Shown here: positions 43,082-50,637 of the stretch, in pieces
Position numbering within the stretch: position 1 is the stretch's first letter
Layout: each line of letters begins with the position of its first letter
Assembly (NCBI GenBank): GCA_902584995.1
Contig: CACICF010000002.1
Span: 1-64,000, forward strand
Length of the DNA: 64,000 nt
Reading direction: 5' to 3'
Source: an uncultured Pelagibacteraceae bacterium
Lineage (GTDB): Bacteria; Pseudomonadota; Alphaproteobacteria; Pelagibacterales; Pelagibacteraceae
The notes under the pieces: generated by a model
Told to the model about the DNA's origin: nothing
Database searches by the model: none
What the model saw: the letters and a program-made list of their open reading frames with translations, nothing else
Translations under genes and position numbers: made by a program

Positions 43082-44098
43082 ATGTTAAAATTAATAACAA
43101 AACTAACAGCTGCTATTGCTGTAGTTTCTATTGCTTTGTTTGGTTCTGCTCACGCAAAAACTCTTAAAATAGAAACTCACTTTACAGCTAGTTCACCAAA
43201 TGGTGAAGTTGCAGCTCAATTTGCTAAAAACGTTGAAATGTTTTCTGGTGGAAGTTTGAAAATACAAATGTTTTACTCGTCATCTGTAACTGGTAAGTCA
43301 GCTGAGGTATTTAACTCTGCACAAACTGGAATTATTGACTGTGATATGACAGGGGCTGGTTACCAAACTGGTAAAAACGCAGCTTTCCAATTTGCAGGTG
43401 ATGTAATGGGTGGATATGATAACCCATATCAACAATATGAATTCTTGAATTTCCCAGGAGCTCAAGAAGCTGTTGATGCACTTTACAATAAATATGGAAT
43501 GACATTAATTGGTTGGTGGATACCAGGACATGAGTCTTTAATTTCTAGCAGACCAATTCCAGATGTTGCTTCACTAAAAGACTTTAAATTTAGATCACCT
43601 CCAGGAATGGAAAGTATGATCTTTACAGCATTAGGAGCTAAACCAATCGTAATGGATTTCGGTGAAGTTCCAACTGCTTTACAAACTGGTCTAATCGATG
43701 GAGCTGATTATTCATCATTAGCCACAAACTATGCTGGTGGACACTATGAGCAAAACAAATATGCTACATATCCAGGTTTCCACTCTATGCCAGCTGACCA
43801 CTTAGCTTGTAACACAAAAGTTTGGAACAAGTTAAAACCTCATGAACAAGGTGCAATGAAAGCAGGAATAGAAATAGCAGGAAGAACTATTACTAGCTTA
43901 GTTGAGAGAAAAAACGCTGAAGCTGTAAAAGCTTTGAATGAAATGGGCGTTACTCTTCATGACTGGTCAAGAGAGGATAGACTAAAGTTCAGAAATGCTG
44001 CACTTGGGGCATGGGAAGAATGGAAGACTAAATCTCCAGAAGCTGCTGCTCTTATAGAGATACATAAAGCTTACATGAAAGCTAACGGTATCCTATAA
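43082..44098 (+). CDS. dctP: TRAP transporter solute-binding protein (DctP family)
   Basis: A 338-residue receptor with a signal peptide (hydrophobic core about residues 8-22, cleavage near AHAKT). The mature protein has IETHFTASSPNGEVAAQFAKNVEMFSGGSLKIQMFY, and the carboxylate-binding Arg region FRSPPGMESMIFTALGAKP followed by FGEVPTALQTGLIDGADY, as in TakP/DctP-type receptors for keto or sugar acids. A clear SD (GAGAGG) precedes the start and a hairpin terminator follows the stop. The neighbours suggest a sugar acid or keto acid as substrate. Confidence 0.93.
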   Translation: MLKLITKLTAAIAVVSIALFGSAHAKTLKIETHFTASSPNGEVAAQFAKNVEMFSGGSLKIQMFYSSSVTGKSAEVFNSAQTGIIDCDMTGAGYQTGKNAAFQFAGDVMGGYDNPYQQYEFLNFPGAQEAVDALYNKYGMTLIGWWIPGHESLISSRPIPDVASLKDFKFRSPPGMESMIFTALGAKPIVMDFGEVPTALQTGLIDGADYSSLATNYAGGHYEQNKYATYPGFHSMPADHLACNTKVWNKLKPHEQGAMKAGIEIAGRTITSLVERKNAEAVKALNEMGVTLHDWSREDRLKFRNAALGAWEEWKTKSPEAAALIEIHKAYMKANGIL

Positions 44099-44120
44099 TA
44101 AAAAGCACTTAACAAAATAT

Positions 44121-44158
44121 AGAAGGGCCTGAAATAGGCCCTTCTTTAAAATTTTTTT
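44121..44158 (+). terminator. Intrinsic terminator between dctP and dctQ
   Basis: Perfect 10-bp stem AGAAGGGCCT (44121-44130) with AGGCCCTTCT (44136-44145), loop GAAAT, followed by TTAAAATTTTTTT. It lies 22 bases past the dctP stop and ends just before the dctQ start. Confidence 0.82.
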
Positions 44159-44162
44159 GCCA

Positions 44163-44747
44163 ATGAGTGATAAAAAATTACAAGATAAGCAATTACAAGA
44201 GCAAAATGAAAAAGTTGCAAGTAAAGACGATTTTCCAATAAATTGGATTGATAGAATTTCATTATTTTTAAGTCACACTATAAAATATTTAATCCCTATA
44301 ATTGTTATTGTCATGATGTATGAAATTTTTATGAGGTATGTTCTATTTAAACCAACATTATGGGCTAATGAATTATGTTTATGGTTGGCAGGTGTTTGTT
44401 ATTTAGTTGGTGGAATATATGCCACAAGGCTTAGAAGTCATATTAGAATTGTCTTATTATATGATTATGTAAGCAGACCAACTCAGAGAATTTTTGATCT
44501 AATTAGTACTATAATTATTGTTACTTTTGCAGCCGCTGTAATTTATGGAGGCATGGAAGATGCATATAGATCATTTATAAATTGGGAAAGATTTGCAACT
44601 TATTGGGATCCACCAATTCCTGCAACCATGAAACCACTAACACTTATTTGTATATTTCTTATAGCTCTACAGTCAATAAATAATTTAATTATTGATTGGA
44701 AAAATCCTAAAGAAAAACAGTACCAACCTGCCAAAGATTTAAAATAA
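44163..44747 (+). CDS. dctQ: TRAP transporter small permease (DctQ)
   Basis: A 194-residue membrane protein with four segments. The N-terminal 35 residues are polar, then IKYLIPIIVIVMMYEIFMRYVLFKPTLWANELCLWLAGVCYLVGGIYATRL matches the DctQ core (E-RY-F-P--W--E). ATG 44163 is preferred over an in-frame TTG at 44157 that falls in the T-tail of the terminator. Its stop is 1 base before dctM. Confidence 0.9.
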   Translation: MSDKKLQDKQLQEQNEKVASKDDFPINWIDRISLFLSHTIKYLIPIIVIVMMYEIFMRYVLFKPTLWANELCLWLAGVCYLVGGIYATRLRSHIRIVLLYDYVSRPTQRIFDLISTIIIVTFAAAVIYGGMEDAYRSFINWERFATYWDPPIPATMKPLTLICIFLIALQSINNLIIDWKNPKEKQYQPAKDLK

Positions 44748-44748
44748 A

Positions 44749-46071
44749 ATGGAATTTGAGATAGGGACACTCTCGATAATACTAATAGTAGGATTATTAG
44801 CATTGATATCAATAGGTGTGCCTATGGGTTTTGCTTCAGGTTTTATGGGAGCAGTGCTTGTATTTTTATATATAGGTGAACATGCTTTAGGAATTTTGCT
44901 TTCAAGATATTATTCTCTTGTTGTAACATATTCATTCTTATCTGTACCATTATTTATATTTATGGCCTCCTTACTCGAACGCTCGAATATTGCCAGAGAC
45001 TTGTATGATGCATTAAATGCTTGGTTAAGAAAAACTAGAGGTGGAGTAGGTGTAGTAACAGCGATCATGGCAACAATCATGGCAGCTATGAGTGGAATTA
45101 TTGGAGGAGAGATAGTTTTATTAGGACTAATTGCACTGCCCCAGATGTTGCGATTGAAATACGATCAAGATATGTCGATAGGTATTATTTGTGCATCAGG
45201 TTCTTTAGGCACAATGATCCCACCATCGATTGTTTTAATTATTTATGGTTTGACAACAGAAACTTCAATTACAATGTTGTTCCAAGAGGCAATCGTTCCT
45301 GGCTTAATGATCTCAGGTTTAATAATCACTTACATTCTTATTCGAACAAGATTACAACCACATCTTGCACCATTAAGTGATGAACCAGCTTTAACTTTGA
45401 GAGAAAAGATGTCATACCTTCCTGGTCTTTTACCACCTATTGGTATTGTAATAATTGTTTTGGGATCAATTTATTCTGGTATGACTGGTATTACTGAAGC
45501 AGCTGGTATGGGTGTAGTTGCAACGCTAATAATAATAGCTGCTAGAAAAGAGTTAACATGGTTTTTGTTTAAAGACGCACTTGTTAGAACCTTTAAAGCT
45601 TCAGGAACTATATTAACAATTACTTTTGGTGCTACAGTTTTGGCAGGAGCCTATTCTCTTGCAGGAGGACCCACTTATGTTGCTGAAACAATTTTAGCCT
45701 ACGATTTAAAACCAATGTATTTAATTTTTATGATGCAAATTATGTTTTTAATAATGGGTGCATTCATGGATTGGGTTGGAATAGTTCTATTAGCAATGCC
45801 AGTTTTTTTACCAATAGTACTAGCTCTTGGTTTTGATCCTATATGGTTTGGAATACTATTCTGTGTAAATATGCAAGTTTCATTTTTAAGCCCACCATTT
45901 GGTCCTGCAGCATTCTATTTAAAATCAGTTGCTCCACCACACATTTCACTAACTGATATTTTCAGAGGTTTTGCACCATTTATAGTAATTCAATTGATTG
46001 TTTTGGCTTGTGTTATGTTCTTTCCAGAAGCAATGACGCAAAACTTCCACGATTTTGTCCCTAGAAAATAA
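44749..46071 (+). CDS. dctM: TRAP transporter large permease (DctM)
   Basis: A 440-residue membrane protein with about twelve segments. Typical DctM sequence: GVPMGFASGFMGAVLVFLYIG, SVPLFIFMASLLERSNIARDLYDAL, ASGSLGTMIPPSIVLIIYGL, TEAAGMGVVATLI, and GAFMDWVGIVLLAMPVFLPI. It forms the Na+-coupled channel of the TRAP system with DctQ and receives substrate from DctP. The TAATG overlap at 46069-46073 couples it to the hydroxyacid dehydrogenase gene. Confidence 0.95.
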   Translation: MEFEIGTLSIILIVGLLALISIGVPMGFASGFMGAVLVFLYIGEHALGILLSRYYSLVVTYSFLSVPLFIFMASLLERSNIARDLYDALNAWLRKTRGGVGVVTAIMATIMAAMSGIIGGEIVLLGLIALPQMLRLKYDQDMSIGIICASGSLGTMIPPSIVLIIYGLTTETSITMLFQEAIVPGLMISGLIITYILIRTRLQPHLAPLSDEPALTLREKMSYLPGLLPPIGIVIIVLGSIYSGMTGITEAAGMGVVATLIIIAARKELTWFLFKDALVRTFKASGTILTITFGATVLAGAYSLAGGPTYVAETILAYDLKPMYLIFMMQIMFLIMGAFMDWVGIVLLAMPVFLPIVLALGFDPIWFGILFCVNMQVSFLSPPFGPAAFYLKSVAPPHISLTDIFRGFAPFIVIQLIVLACVMFFPEAMTQNFHDFVPRK

Positions 46072-46946
46072 TGCAAAATATAGGCTTTATTGGTACTGGC
46101 CTTATGGGCTTTCCGATGGCAAAAAACATATTGAGAGCTGGATACAAAGTTAGAGCATTTAATAGATCCAAAAATAAAGCTGAGCCACTAAAAGACTTTG
46201 GTGCCGAAATTTCAAATTCAATAGGAGAACTTGTTAAAGAAAGTCATGTGGTAATTACAATGTTAACCAATGATGATGCGATCAATGAAGTTATAGGTAG
46301 CGATGAATTTTTAAATAATTTAAAACCTAATTCAACTGTAATTGATATGAGCTCTGTAAAACAAACTACAGCAGTTAATCATGGAAAAAATTTAAAATCT
46401 CGAAAAATTAATTACTTAGATGCACCAGTTTCAGGTGGAACAATAGGAGCCGAAGAAGCATCTCTCGCTATAATGATTGGAGGAGAACAGATAGTTTTTG
46501 AATCAGTTAAAGATATTTTAAAATCAATGGGAAACCCAACTCTTGTTGGTCCAATAGGATGTGGCCAGGTCTCAAAATTAGCAAACCAAATTATTGTTGG
46601 ATTAGCTATTGGTGCTGTTGCTGAAGCGGTTACCCTTTGTGAAAAGGCTGGAGCTGACCCAAATAAAATGATTAAGGCTTTATCTGGTGGTTGGGCTGAT
46701 AGTAAAGTTCTTAGAACACATGGAAAAAGAATGATAGATAAAGATTTTAGTCCGAAAGGTAAAACTTCAAGTCAGCTAAAAGATATGAATAATATCTTAG
46801 AATGTGCAAATAATTATAATACTCAATTACCTATTTCAAATTTAGTTAAAGAAATGTATAAATCACTAGTTGAGAATGGACATGGTGAAACAGATCATAG
46901 TTCACTATATAAAGAAATTGAAAGGATAAATAATGGGAAGACTTGA
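46071..46946 (+). CDS. 3-hydroxyisobutyrate dehydrogenase-family (GarR-like) reductase
   Basis: A 291-residue beta-hydroxyacid dehydrogenase. N-terminal GFIGTGLMGFPMAKNILRAGY, the substrate loop DAPVSGGTIGAEEASLAIMIGG with the conserved Ser-Gly-Gly, and the catalytic Lys in SKLANQIIVGL. GarR-type members reduce tartronate semialdehyde to glycerate; others oxidise 3-hydroxyisobutyrate or L-serine. Overlaps with dctM (TAATG) and the following SDR (14 bases) place it firmly in the TRAP operon, which favours a sugar-acid role. Confidence 0.86.
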   Translation: MQNIGFIGTGLMGFPMAKNILRAGYKVRAFNRSKNKAEPLKDFGAEISNSIGELVKESHVVITMLTNDDAINEVIGSDEFLNNLKPNSTVIDMSSVKQTTAVNHGKNLKSRKINYLDAPVSGGTIGAEEASLAIMIGGEQIVFESVKDILKSMGNPTLVGPIGCGQVSKLANQIIVGLAIGAVAEAVTLCEKAGADPNKMIKALSGGWADSKVLRTHGKRMIDKDFSPKGKTSSQLKDMNNILECANNYNTQLPISNLVKEMYKSLVENGHGETDHSSLYKEIERINNGKT

Positions 46947-47673
46947 CGGAAAAGAAGTAATCATTACTGCAGCTGGACAAGGGATAGGAAAAGCAACAGC
47001 TATAACTTTTCATAACGAAGGTGCAAATGTCACAGCTACAGACATTAATGAAAATACTTTAAGTGAGCTAAATAAAGAATACCCAAAAATTAAAGTAAAA
47101 AAATTAGACTCAACAAAAAATGAAGATATCAAAGAATTCATAAATACATTTAGCAATATAGATGTATTATTTAATGCCGTAGGATTTGTCCATCACGGAA
47201 CAATTTTAGATTGCGAGGAGAAAGATTGGGATTTCTCTTTTGATACTAATATTAAATCTATGTACTTTATGTGTAAAGCTACATTACCAACGATGATAAA
47301 TAATAATGGAGGTAGCATTATTAATGTTGCTTCTGTTGCGTCAAGTATTAAGGGGCTGCCAAACAGATTTGTTTATGGAGCAAGTAAAGCAGCTATTATT
47401 GGACTAACAAAATCAATCGCATCTGATTTTGTTAAGCAAAAAATTAGATGTAATGCAATTGCACCTGGAACCGTATTCACTCCTTCTTGGGAAGATAGAG
47501 TAAAACAAAGCCCGGATCCAGTTAAGGCAAAAAAGGATTTCATAGCAAGACAACCCATGGAAAGACTAGGAACTGCACAAGAAATAGCCGATTTTGCTAT
47601 CTATTTAGCTAGTGATGAATCAACATTTACAACAGGAAATACTTTTTCTGTTGATGGTGGAATGACAATTTAA
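46933..47673 (+). CDS. SDR similar to 2-keto-3-deoxy-L-fuconate dehydrogenase/BDH2
   Basis: A 246-residue SDR with MGRLDGKEVIITAAGQGIGKA, Asp in ATDINE (NAD), VLFNAVGFVHHGTILDCEEKDWDFSFD, catalytic Ser in NVASVASS and Tyr-x3-Lys in YGASKAA. The HHGTILDCEEKDWDFS segment is characteristic of the DHRS6/BDH2 group, whose bacterial members include 2-keto-3-deoxy-L-fuconate dehydrogenase. The next gene encodes a FAH-family hydrolase, the following step in that pathway. It overlaps the GarR-like gene by 14 bases. Confidence 0.83.
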   Translation: MGRLDGKEVIITAAGQGIGKATAITFHNEGANVTATDINENTLSELNKEYPKIKVKKLDSTKNEDIKEFINTFSNIDVLFNAVGFVHHGTILDCEEKDWDFSFDTNIKSMYFMCKATLPTMINNNGGSIINVASVASSIKGLPNRFVYGASKAAIIGLTKSIASDFVKQKIRCNAIAPGTVFTPSWEDRVKQSPDPVKAKKDFIARQPMERLGTAQEIADFAIYLASDESTFTTGNTFSVDGGMTI

Positions 47674-47689
47674 ATATAAAGGAGAAATA

Positions 47690-48532
47690 ATGAAACTATT
47701 AAGAGTAGGTGAAAAGGGAAAAGAAAAACCAGCTATACTAGATGGTGATGGAAAAATAAGAGATATTAGCTCACATGTAAGTGATTTAAACCCACACAAT
47801 TTAAATTTTGAAACAATTTCAAAAATTCAAAGTGTAGATACATCAAGCCTTCCTGAAATTTCATCAGATCAAAGAATAGGTTCTTGCATTACAAGTCCAG
47901 GAAAGTTTGTTGCAATAGGGCTTAATTATTCAGACCATGCTGCTGAGGTTGGTGCTGATATTCCAAAAGAACCAATTATGTTTATGAAGGCTACTAGTTC
48001 AATGTGTGGTCCTAATGATGATGTGGAAATAGTTTCAGGATCAAAAAAACTAGATTGGGAAGTTGAACTTGGAATTGTAATAGGAAAAGAGGCTAAACAT
48101 ATTTCAGAAGACCAATCACAAGATCATATTTTAGGATATTGCTTAGTAAACGATGTTAGTGAAAGAGAATGGCAAATTGAGAAAATGGGACAATGGGTTA
48201 AAGGTAAATCTCACGATACTTATGGCCCCACTGGACCTTACCTAGTAACTAAGGATGAGATTAAAGATATAAATAATTTAAAAATGATGTTGGATGTAAA
48301 TGGTGAGAGAATGCAAACGGGAAATACAAGTACTATGATCTTTAACGTTGATATCATTGTATCTTATGTAAGTAAATTTATGTCATTACAACCAGGGGAT
48401 ATAATCACAACTGGAACACCTCCAGGAGTTGGAATGGGTAGAAAACCACAAGTATTTCTTAAAGCAGGTGACCAAATGAAATTGTCGATAGAGAACTTAG
48501 GAGAACAGAACTCTAAAGTAGTTGCTGTTTAA
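47690..48532 (+). CDS. Fumarylacetoacetate hydrolase-family diketo-acid hydrolase
   Basis: A 280-residue FAH-family enzyme. The metal-binding region is DWEVELGIVIG with FMKATSSMCGPNDD before it, and GYCLVNDVSEREWQ-KGKSHDTYGPTGPYLVT and ITTGTPPGVGMG follow. The N-terminal KLLRVGEKGKEKPAILDGDG is typical of ureidoglycolate-lyase-like and 2,4-diketo-3-deoxy-L-fuconate hydrolases. It would cleave the diketo acid from the preceding SDR to pyruvate and lactate, a reaction inferred from neighbours. A good SD (AAGGAGAA) precedes the start. Confidence 0.86.
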   Translation: MKLLRVGEKGKEKPAILDGDGKIRDISSHVSDLNPHNLNFETISKIQSVDTSSLPEISSDQRIGSCITSPGKFVAIGLNYSDHAAEVGADIPKEPIMFMKATSSMCGPNDDVEIVSGSKKLDWEVELGIVIGKEAKHISEDQSQDHILGYCLVNDVSEREWQIEKMGQWVKGKSHDTYGPTGPYLVTKDEIKDINNLKMMLDVNGERMQTGNTSTMIFNVDIIVSYVSKFMSLQPGDIITTGTPPGVGMGRKPQVFLKAGDQMKLSIENLGEQNSKVVAV

Positions 48533-48536
48533 AGTT

Positions 48537-49709
48537 GTGAAAATTAACTCAATCAAAAGTCATGTACTTAGATATGAGTTAGATAAAGAACTAGGTTACT
48601 CACAACAATATTACAAATATAGAACTGCCCATTTAGTTGAGGTAGAGACAGACGAAGGTATTACAGGTTGGGGAGAATGTTTCGGACCTGGAAACATAGC
48701 TCTAGCAAATAAATATATTGTAGAAAAAGTTATTCAACCTTTAATAAAAGGAGATGATCCACTTAACAAAGAACATATTTGGCACAAAGTATATAATTTA
48801 CTCAGAGACAGTGGACAAAAAGGAATGCCAATTCAAGCATTATCAGGAATTGATATAGCATTGTGGGATATATTGGCAAAAAAAGCTAATTTACCTCTCT
48901 ATCAATTATTAGGAGGTAAAACTAATGATAAAATTCCAGTTTACGGCTACGGAATGATGCTACAAAAAAAATCAATCGAAGAACTTTGTGAATTGTTCAA
49001 AAATGAAGCTAATCAAATAAAAAAGAAGAATTTCAAAGCCATGAAAATGAAAATTGGCATGGGTCCTAAAGAAGATTTAAAGTTGGTTAGTGCTGTAAGA
49101 GATGCAATTGGATCTGAATTCAAACTAATGGTGGACGCAAATCATGCTTATAATAAAAATGATGCCTTATATGTCGGAAGTGGATTAGATGAAATGGATA
49201 TTTATTGGTTTGAGGAACCAGTGGCTCCTGAGGATTATGATAGTTACAAAGAACTTAAACAAAAGTTAAAGACTAATATTGCTGGAGGTGAGGCAGAGTT
49301 TACCAAATATGGATGGAACCAACTTATAAAAAATAATTGTATTGATATTGCTCAACCTGAAGTTTGTGGTTTAGGTGGAATTACTGAATATTTAAAAGTA
49401 TCGGCTTTAGCACAGTCTAATTTTATTCCAATAGTAAATCATGTTTGGGGCTCAGCTTTAAGTGTGGCAGTTAATCTTCATTTGCTAACAACATTACCCG
49501 ATATGCCAGGTGGACTATTTCCAACAAAGTCTATGTTAGAGTTTGATACAACAGAAAAAAATATTTTCATAACTGATTTAGCAGAGGAAAAATTTTCAAT
49601 TTTAGATCAAGTTAAAAATAAAAATGGGTTCGCATCTCCACTAGAAAATATAGGGATTGGAATTAATCCAAATAAAGATTTTATTAAAAAATACGAATAC
49701 AATGGTTAA
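48537..49709 (+). CDS. Mandelate racemase/enolase-superfamily sugar-acid dehydratase
   Basis: About 390 residues. Acid/base and metal residues are in MKMKIGMGP (Lys-x-Lys), LMVDANHAYN (Asp), YWFEEPVAPED (Glu), IAGGEAEFTKYG (Glu) and IVNHVWGSALS (His). The N-terminal capping domain has VEVETDEGITGWGECFGPG. It likely dehydrates an aldonic acid to a 2-keto-3-deoxy acid, which fits the SDR and hydrolase just upstream. GTG 48537 is preferred; a TTG at 48522 would overlap the upstream gene. The last 8 bases overlap the lactonase-like gene start. Confidence 0.85.
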   Translation: MKINSIKSHVLRYELDKELGYSQQYYKYRTAHLVEVETDEGITGWGECFGPGNIALANKYIVEKVIQPLIKGDDPLNKEHIWHKVYNLLRDSGQKGMPIQALSGIDIALWDILAKKANLPLYQLLGGKTNDKIPVYGYGMMLQKKSIEELCELFKNEANQIKKKNFKAMKMKIGMGPKEDLKLVSAVRDAIGSEFKLMVDANHAYNKNDALYVGSGLDEMDIYWFEEPVAPEDYDSYKELKQKLKTNIAGGEAEFTKYGWNQLIKNNCIDIAQPEVCGLGGITEYLKVSALAQSNFIPIVNHVWGSALSVAVNLHLLTTLPDMPGGLFPTKSMLEFDTTEKNIFITDLAEEKFSILDQVKNKNGFASPLENIGIGINPNKDFIKKYEYNG

Positions 49710-50637
49710 AATAAAAACCTCAAAACCTGAAGTATTGTGGAACGCTAAATGTATATTGGGTGAGGGAACATTATGGGTAAAAGAACATAAATCGATATAT
49801 TTTACAGATATAAAAAAAAAAAGAATACATATTTTAAATATAAAAAATAATAAAAGCAAAATAATTAAAATTAATAAAGAGGTAGGTTTTCTAGCACATA
49901 TAAAAAATAACATTTTTATATTAGGTCTTCAGGGTGAGTTAAGAATTTTAAACTTAAAAACAAAAAAAATTTTAAAATCAATTTATATAGAAAAAGACAT
50001 TAAAACAAATCGTATTAATGACGGTAAGACAGATCCATCAGGTAGATTATGGTTCGGCACTATGGATAATCCTGAAAGAAATTTGACAAATGGATCGTTA
50101 TATTGCCTTGATAAAAAATTAAATTTAAAAAAAGTTGATACCACCTATTACATAACAAATGGCCCAGCATTTATAGATAGCAACAATTTTTATCATACAG
50201 ATAGTAGGAAAAAAACTATTTATAAAATTAAAATAAATAAAAACTTAAATATTACAAAAAAAATTGTATTTAAAAAATTTACAAAGAATCAAGGTGTGCC
50301 TGATGGAATGACTTTAGATAAAAATAAAAATCTTTGGGTTTGTCATTTTCACGGAGCATGTATTTCAATTTTTAGTAAATCTGGAAAAATACTACATAAA
50401 GTAAAATTACCCGCAAAAAATATAACAAACTGTGCATTTGGTGGTAAAAATAACTCAGAATTATTTGTAACTTCAGCCTTAAAAGGTATGAAAAAAAGTG
50501 AAATTAAAAAATTTAAATTCTCAGGAAGTTTATTTAAAGTAGAAACAAATACGAAAGGTATAAATCAAAAAAAATTTAATTTTAATCATGTTAAAACGAG
50601 ATCTTTATTACGAAAGAATTCCAACCAAATCACTTAG
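49702..50637 (+). CDS. SMP-30/gluconolactonase-family lactonase
   Basis: About 311 residues of six-bladed beta-propeller. Metal and active-site segments are CILGEGTLWV (Glu near the N-terminus), TNRINDGKTDPSGRLWFGTMD (Asn-Asp), YITNGPAF and QGVPDGMTLDKNKNLWVCHFHG (Asp). It would open an aldonolactone, the step before the upstream dehydratase. ATG 49702 is chosen over an earlier in-frame codon at 49657 because family sequence starts at PEVLWNAKCILGEG. The last 50 bases overlap the start of ppc in another frame, giving a C-terminal tail longer than family usage suggests. Confidence 0.82.
   Translation: MVKIKTSKPEVLWNAKCILGEGTLWVKEHKSIYFTDIKKKRIHILNIKNNKSKIIKINKEVGFLAHIKNNIFILGLQGELRILNLKTKKILKSIYIEKDIKTNRINDGKTDPSGRLWFGTMDNPERNLTNGSLYCLDKKLNLKKVDTTYYITNGPAFIDSNNFYHTDSRKKTIYKIKINKNLNITKKIVFKKFTKNQGVPDGMTLDKNKNLWVCHFHGACISIFSKSGKILHKVKLPAKNITNCAFGGKNNSELFVTSALKGMKKSEIKKFKFSGSLFKVETNTKGINQKKFNFNHVKTRSLLRKNSNQIT

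Noticed and set aside
48522..48536. TTG start for the mandelate-racemase-like gene
   Set aside because: It lies inside the preceding gene and adds five residues not expected before the KINSIKSHVL strand; GTG 48537 is more natural, though not proven.
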